This document shows positions 6,491 through 7,634 of a stretch of DNA of 7,634 bases, in pieces. The translations under genes were made by a program, and so were the position numbers. The number at the start of each line of letters is the position of its first letter. Position 1 is the first letter of the stretch. Below the pieces are notes generated by a model. The model was not told the origin of the DNA. It did no database searches and worked only from the letters and a program-made list of their open reading frames with translations. The DNA is taken from the NCBI GenBank assembly GCA_913063005.1, contig CAJXZI010000090.1:1-7634 (forward strand), written 5' to 3'. Source of the DNA: an uncultured Halieaceae bacterium (GTDB lineage: Bacteria; Pseudomonadota; Gammaproteobacteria; Pseudomonadales; Halieaceae).

Positions 6491-7344
6491 TTCATCGTTG
6501 GGTAACACTACTAGCACTCATCGGAGTCCTTGCCGGCTGCGTCACGGAGACGGTAAAAACCACATCTGTACCGACGCTTGCGACTTACGAAAGTGAGCTT
6601 GCTGATGATGAAATCCTCGACATTGCCGTCGCGGTTTTTGACCCGGGCATAGCGGATGCGGATGTTGACGAGAATATCTACCCAGAAATACGCCGCGCTG
6701 AGGCCGCCTTTGTCGCGCGTGAGCTTGCGTTAGTACTCGACGATCAAGGTGTGTGGGGCGCGAGTCGTGTTGTACCGTCGCCAGATTACATCAGCGATGT
6801 TGTTGTATCCGGCAGCATTGAACAGTCGGACGGCGAATCGCTGGTGCTTAACATTGAGGCACGAGACGCACGAGGTCGAGTATGGCTCGATAAAGCCTAC
6901 TCGGGTTCAACAAGCCGTTACGCCTATCAGCAAACGCAACGCGTAAAACGCGACCCCTTTCTTGGGGTCTACCGCAAAATCGCCAACGACCTTATTCTGG
7001 CCTTCAAGGCGCTTTCGAGAGATGAGCGCCTCGCCATTAGAAATGTCGCGAGGCTCAAGTTCGCCCAGAGTTTTGCCCCTGAAGCCTTTGCAGACTACTT
7101 AAAAACAGATGAGTCGAATATAACGCGCGCCGTACGCTTGCCCGCCGAAAGCGACCCCATGATGGCGCGGATAGCAACGATTCAGCAGCGAAACTACGTC
7201 TTCGTAGACACGCTCCAAGGGCACTACGATAATTTTTCAGGCAGCATGGAAGCGCCCTACAACGAATGGCGACAATATGATCCTTCTGGAGAACGTAGAA
7301 AACCAAACCCATCGTTAAGTATCTCTAAAACTCCACCGCCATAA
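6487..7344 (+). CDS. Lipoprotein with CsgG/LpoB-like alpha/beta domain, 3' end lost at junction
   Basis: Starts at an ATG overlapping the upstream stop (ATGA). GAGGA lies directly against the start and no well-spaced ribosome-binding site is seen, so translation probably depends on coupling to the gene before. The signal peptide ends in VLAGC (lipidation at Cys18; +2 is Val, consistent with outer-membrane sorting). Residues 43-140 have an alternating pattern: strand ILDIAVAVFDPG, helix EIRRAEAAFVARELALVLDD, strand ASRVVP, then DVVVSGSIEQSDGESLVLNI and RVWLDKAY. A helix DPFLGVYRKIANDLILAF (156-173) follows. The order loosely resembles CsgG/LpoB-type periplasmic lipoprotein domains; this is a fold-level guess. 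Native sequence runs to about residue 262 (YNEWR, near 7272). The last 20 or so codons to the TAA at 7344 are the antisense of a foreign rho gene, so the true C-terminus is missing. Confidence 0.8.
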   Translation: MIHRWVTLLALIGVLAGCVTETVKTTSVPTLATYESELADDEILDIAVAVFDPGIADADVDENIYPEIRRAEAAFVARELALVLDDQGVWGASRVVPSPDYISDVVVSGSIEQSDGESLVLNIEARDARGRVWLDKAYSGSTSRYAYQQTQRVKRDPFLGVYRKIANDLILAFKALSRDERLAIRNVARLKFAQSFAPEAFADYLKTDESNITRAVRLPAESDPMMARIATIQQRNYVFVDTLQGHYDNFSGSMEAPYNEWRQYDPSGERRKPNPSLSISKTPPP

Positions 7345-7490
7345 ATATCAATACCTTCGGAAGCTTTATGTTTGAAAATTCTAAAAATTATTTCTTGTTT
7401 TTTAAGCCTACCAACATCTTCAAGACCAAGCTCGGTTGCTATATCAACCAATTCATTAATTGGTTTAACTTTTATTTCAGTGAGATTCAT
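7257..7490 (-). CDS. rho: Transcription termination factor Rho, N-terminal fragment
   Basis: Rho is the hexameric RNA helicase that ends transcription at C-rich, G-poor sites. From ATG 7490 the frame reads MNLTEIKVKPINELVDIA, then LKKQEIIFRIFK, then DIYGGGVLEILNDGFGFLRS and SPEGSY. This aligns along its whole length with the start of E. coli Rho (MNLTELKNTPVSELITL..., GDGVLEILQDGFGFLRS). Residues 1-48 are the Rho N-terminal helical domain, and 49-72 are the beginning of the OB-fold RNA-binding domain. Residues 73-77 (CRHSL) and the stop at 7257-7259 are antisense of the lipoprotein gene, so only 72 codons are native. The ATPase domain is missing because of the join. The ribosome-binding site is weak (CGGAA). 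An AT-rich gammaproteobacterium is the likely source, judged from composition and the trxA-like neighbour. Confidence 0.95.
   Translation of the reverse strand: MNLTEIKVKPINELVDIATELGLEDVGRLKKQEIIFRIFKHKASEGIDIYGGGVLEILNDGFGFLRSPEGSYCRHSL
7270..7278. other. Probable chimeric junction to AT-rich rho fragment
   Basis: Rightwards, the lipoprotein frame runs into the exact antisense of Rho. Leftwards, Rho homology stops after SPEGSY, where the family continues with Leu-x-Gly-Pro. Composition changes at the same point: 52-60% GC in the two 60-base lines before 7260 and about 28% over 7321-7620. Rho is normally essential-sized and about 420 residues, so a natural 72-codon copy ending in an unrelated gene is unlikely. 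The breakpoint lies within about 7271-7277. Confidence 0.85.
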
Positions 7491-7521
7491 ATAAATTTTT
7501 CCGTTTTTATATTAATTAAAA

Positions 7522-7567
7522 GAGGATTTGATAAGGTGATGATCTAAGATCGTGATGCGAAGATGAT
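7522..7567 (-). promoter_or_regulatory. C-rich, G-poor stretch in the rho leader, possible rut site
   Basis: On the minus strand these 46 bases contain 15 C and 3 G in a locus of about 28% GC, with many TC and AC dinucleotides spaced a few bases apart. Rho loads on unstructured C-rich RNA, and E. coli rho is known to be autoregulated by attenuation in its own leader. The stretch lies between the candidate promoter and the rho start, where such a site would act. A small palindrome, GATCT-T-AGATC, sits at 7541-7551. Confidence 0.35.
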
Positions 7568-7591
7568 AATTGTTTTTAACTAAAGATGCAA
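7563..7591 (-). promoter_or_regulatory. Candidate rho promoter
   Basis: On the minus strand TTGCAT (7586-7591) is followed after 17 bases by TATCAT (7563-7568). The -10 matches consensus at 5 of 6 positions and the -35 at only 3 of 6. Transcription would start near 7556, giving a leader of about 65 bases before the rho ATG. AT-rich sequence makes chance matches common. Confidence 0.3.
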
Positions 7592-7604
7592 AATTAATCT
7601 TTAA

Positions 7605-7634
7605 TTAAACAACAGTGCTTATAAACTCCTCTAA
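7605..7634 (-). CDS. trxA: Probable thioredoxin C-terminus (last nine codons)
   Basis: Reading leftwards from the window end gives LEEFISTVV and then TAA. This looks like the final helix of thioredoxin, where sequences such as QLxEFIxxxL are usual. A thioredoxin gene lies directly upstream of rho in the same direction in many gammaproteobacteria, including E. coli, which is the main support. The gap to rho is 114 bases. Nine residues alone cannot prove the identity. Confidence 0.5.
   Translation of the reverse strand, partial: LEEFISTVV

Noticed and set aside
7281..7344. Proline-rich natural C-terminus of the third lipoprotein
   Set aside because: These codons are the exact antisense of conserved Rho residues, in DNA of different composition.

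Overview
The window looks like a metagenome-derived contig. Its main body (about 54-7272) comes from one mid-GC gammaproteobacterium, and a short piece of foreign sequence is fused on at each end. The gamma assignment rests on the E. coli-like PdxH and gamma-glutamyltransferase; a marine, Halieaceae/OM60-type source is only a guess. I counted 52-60% GC in the lines at 7141-7260 against about 28% in 7321-7620, so the right end must come from another genome.

Left end (1-590): about 17 codons of a KDPG aldolase (eda, plus strand) run into a minus-strand pdxH. Both genes are cut at the same point near 52-56, the mark of a chimeric join. A 443-bp gene-free stretch (591-1033) follows. It holds a GGTCGTG/CACGACC hairpin, an imperfect array of ten 14-bp tandem repeats (766-905), and a second hairpin just before the next gene.

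Middle (1034-3557): an intact periplasmic gamma-glutamyltransferase (ggt, plus) faces a TesB/PaaI-like double-hotdog acyl-CoA thioesterase (minus), with one base between their stop codons.

Right half (3708-7272): a probable three-gene operon whose genes overlap by ATGA (5261-5264 and 6487-6490). It encodes a secreted TPR protein ending in a TonB C-terminal-like domain, a Ser/Gly-rich lipoprotein with a 19-serine run and a charged helical tail, and a second lipoprotein with an alpha/beta domain loosely like CsgG/LpoB-type lipoproteins. A -10 box and an inverted repeat lie before the operon. All three products should be exported, so an envelope complex is likely, but I do not recognise the set. 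It is the best candidate for an undescribed system here. The third gene loses its true 3' end at the join.

Right end (about 7273-7634): 72 codons of an AT-rich organism's rho (minus), its leader with a plausible promoter and a C-rich, G-poor stretch, and probably the last nine codons of trxA. The trxA-rho order is common in gammaproteobacteria. Gene order across 52-56 and 7271-7277 should not be read as real synteny.
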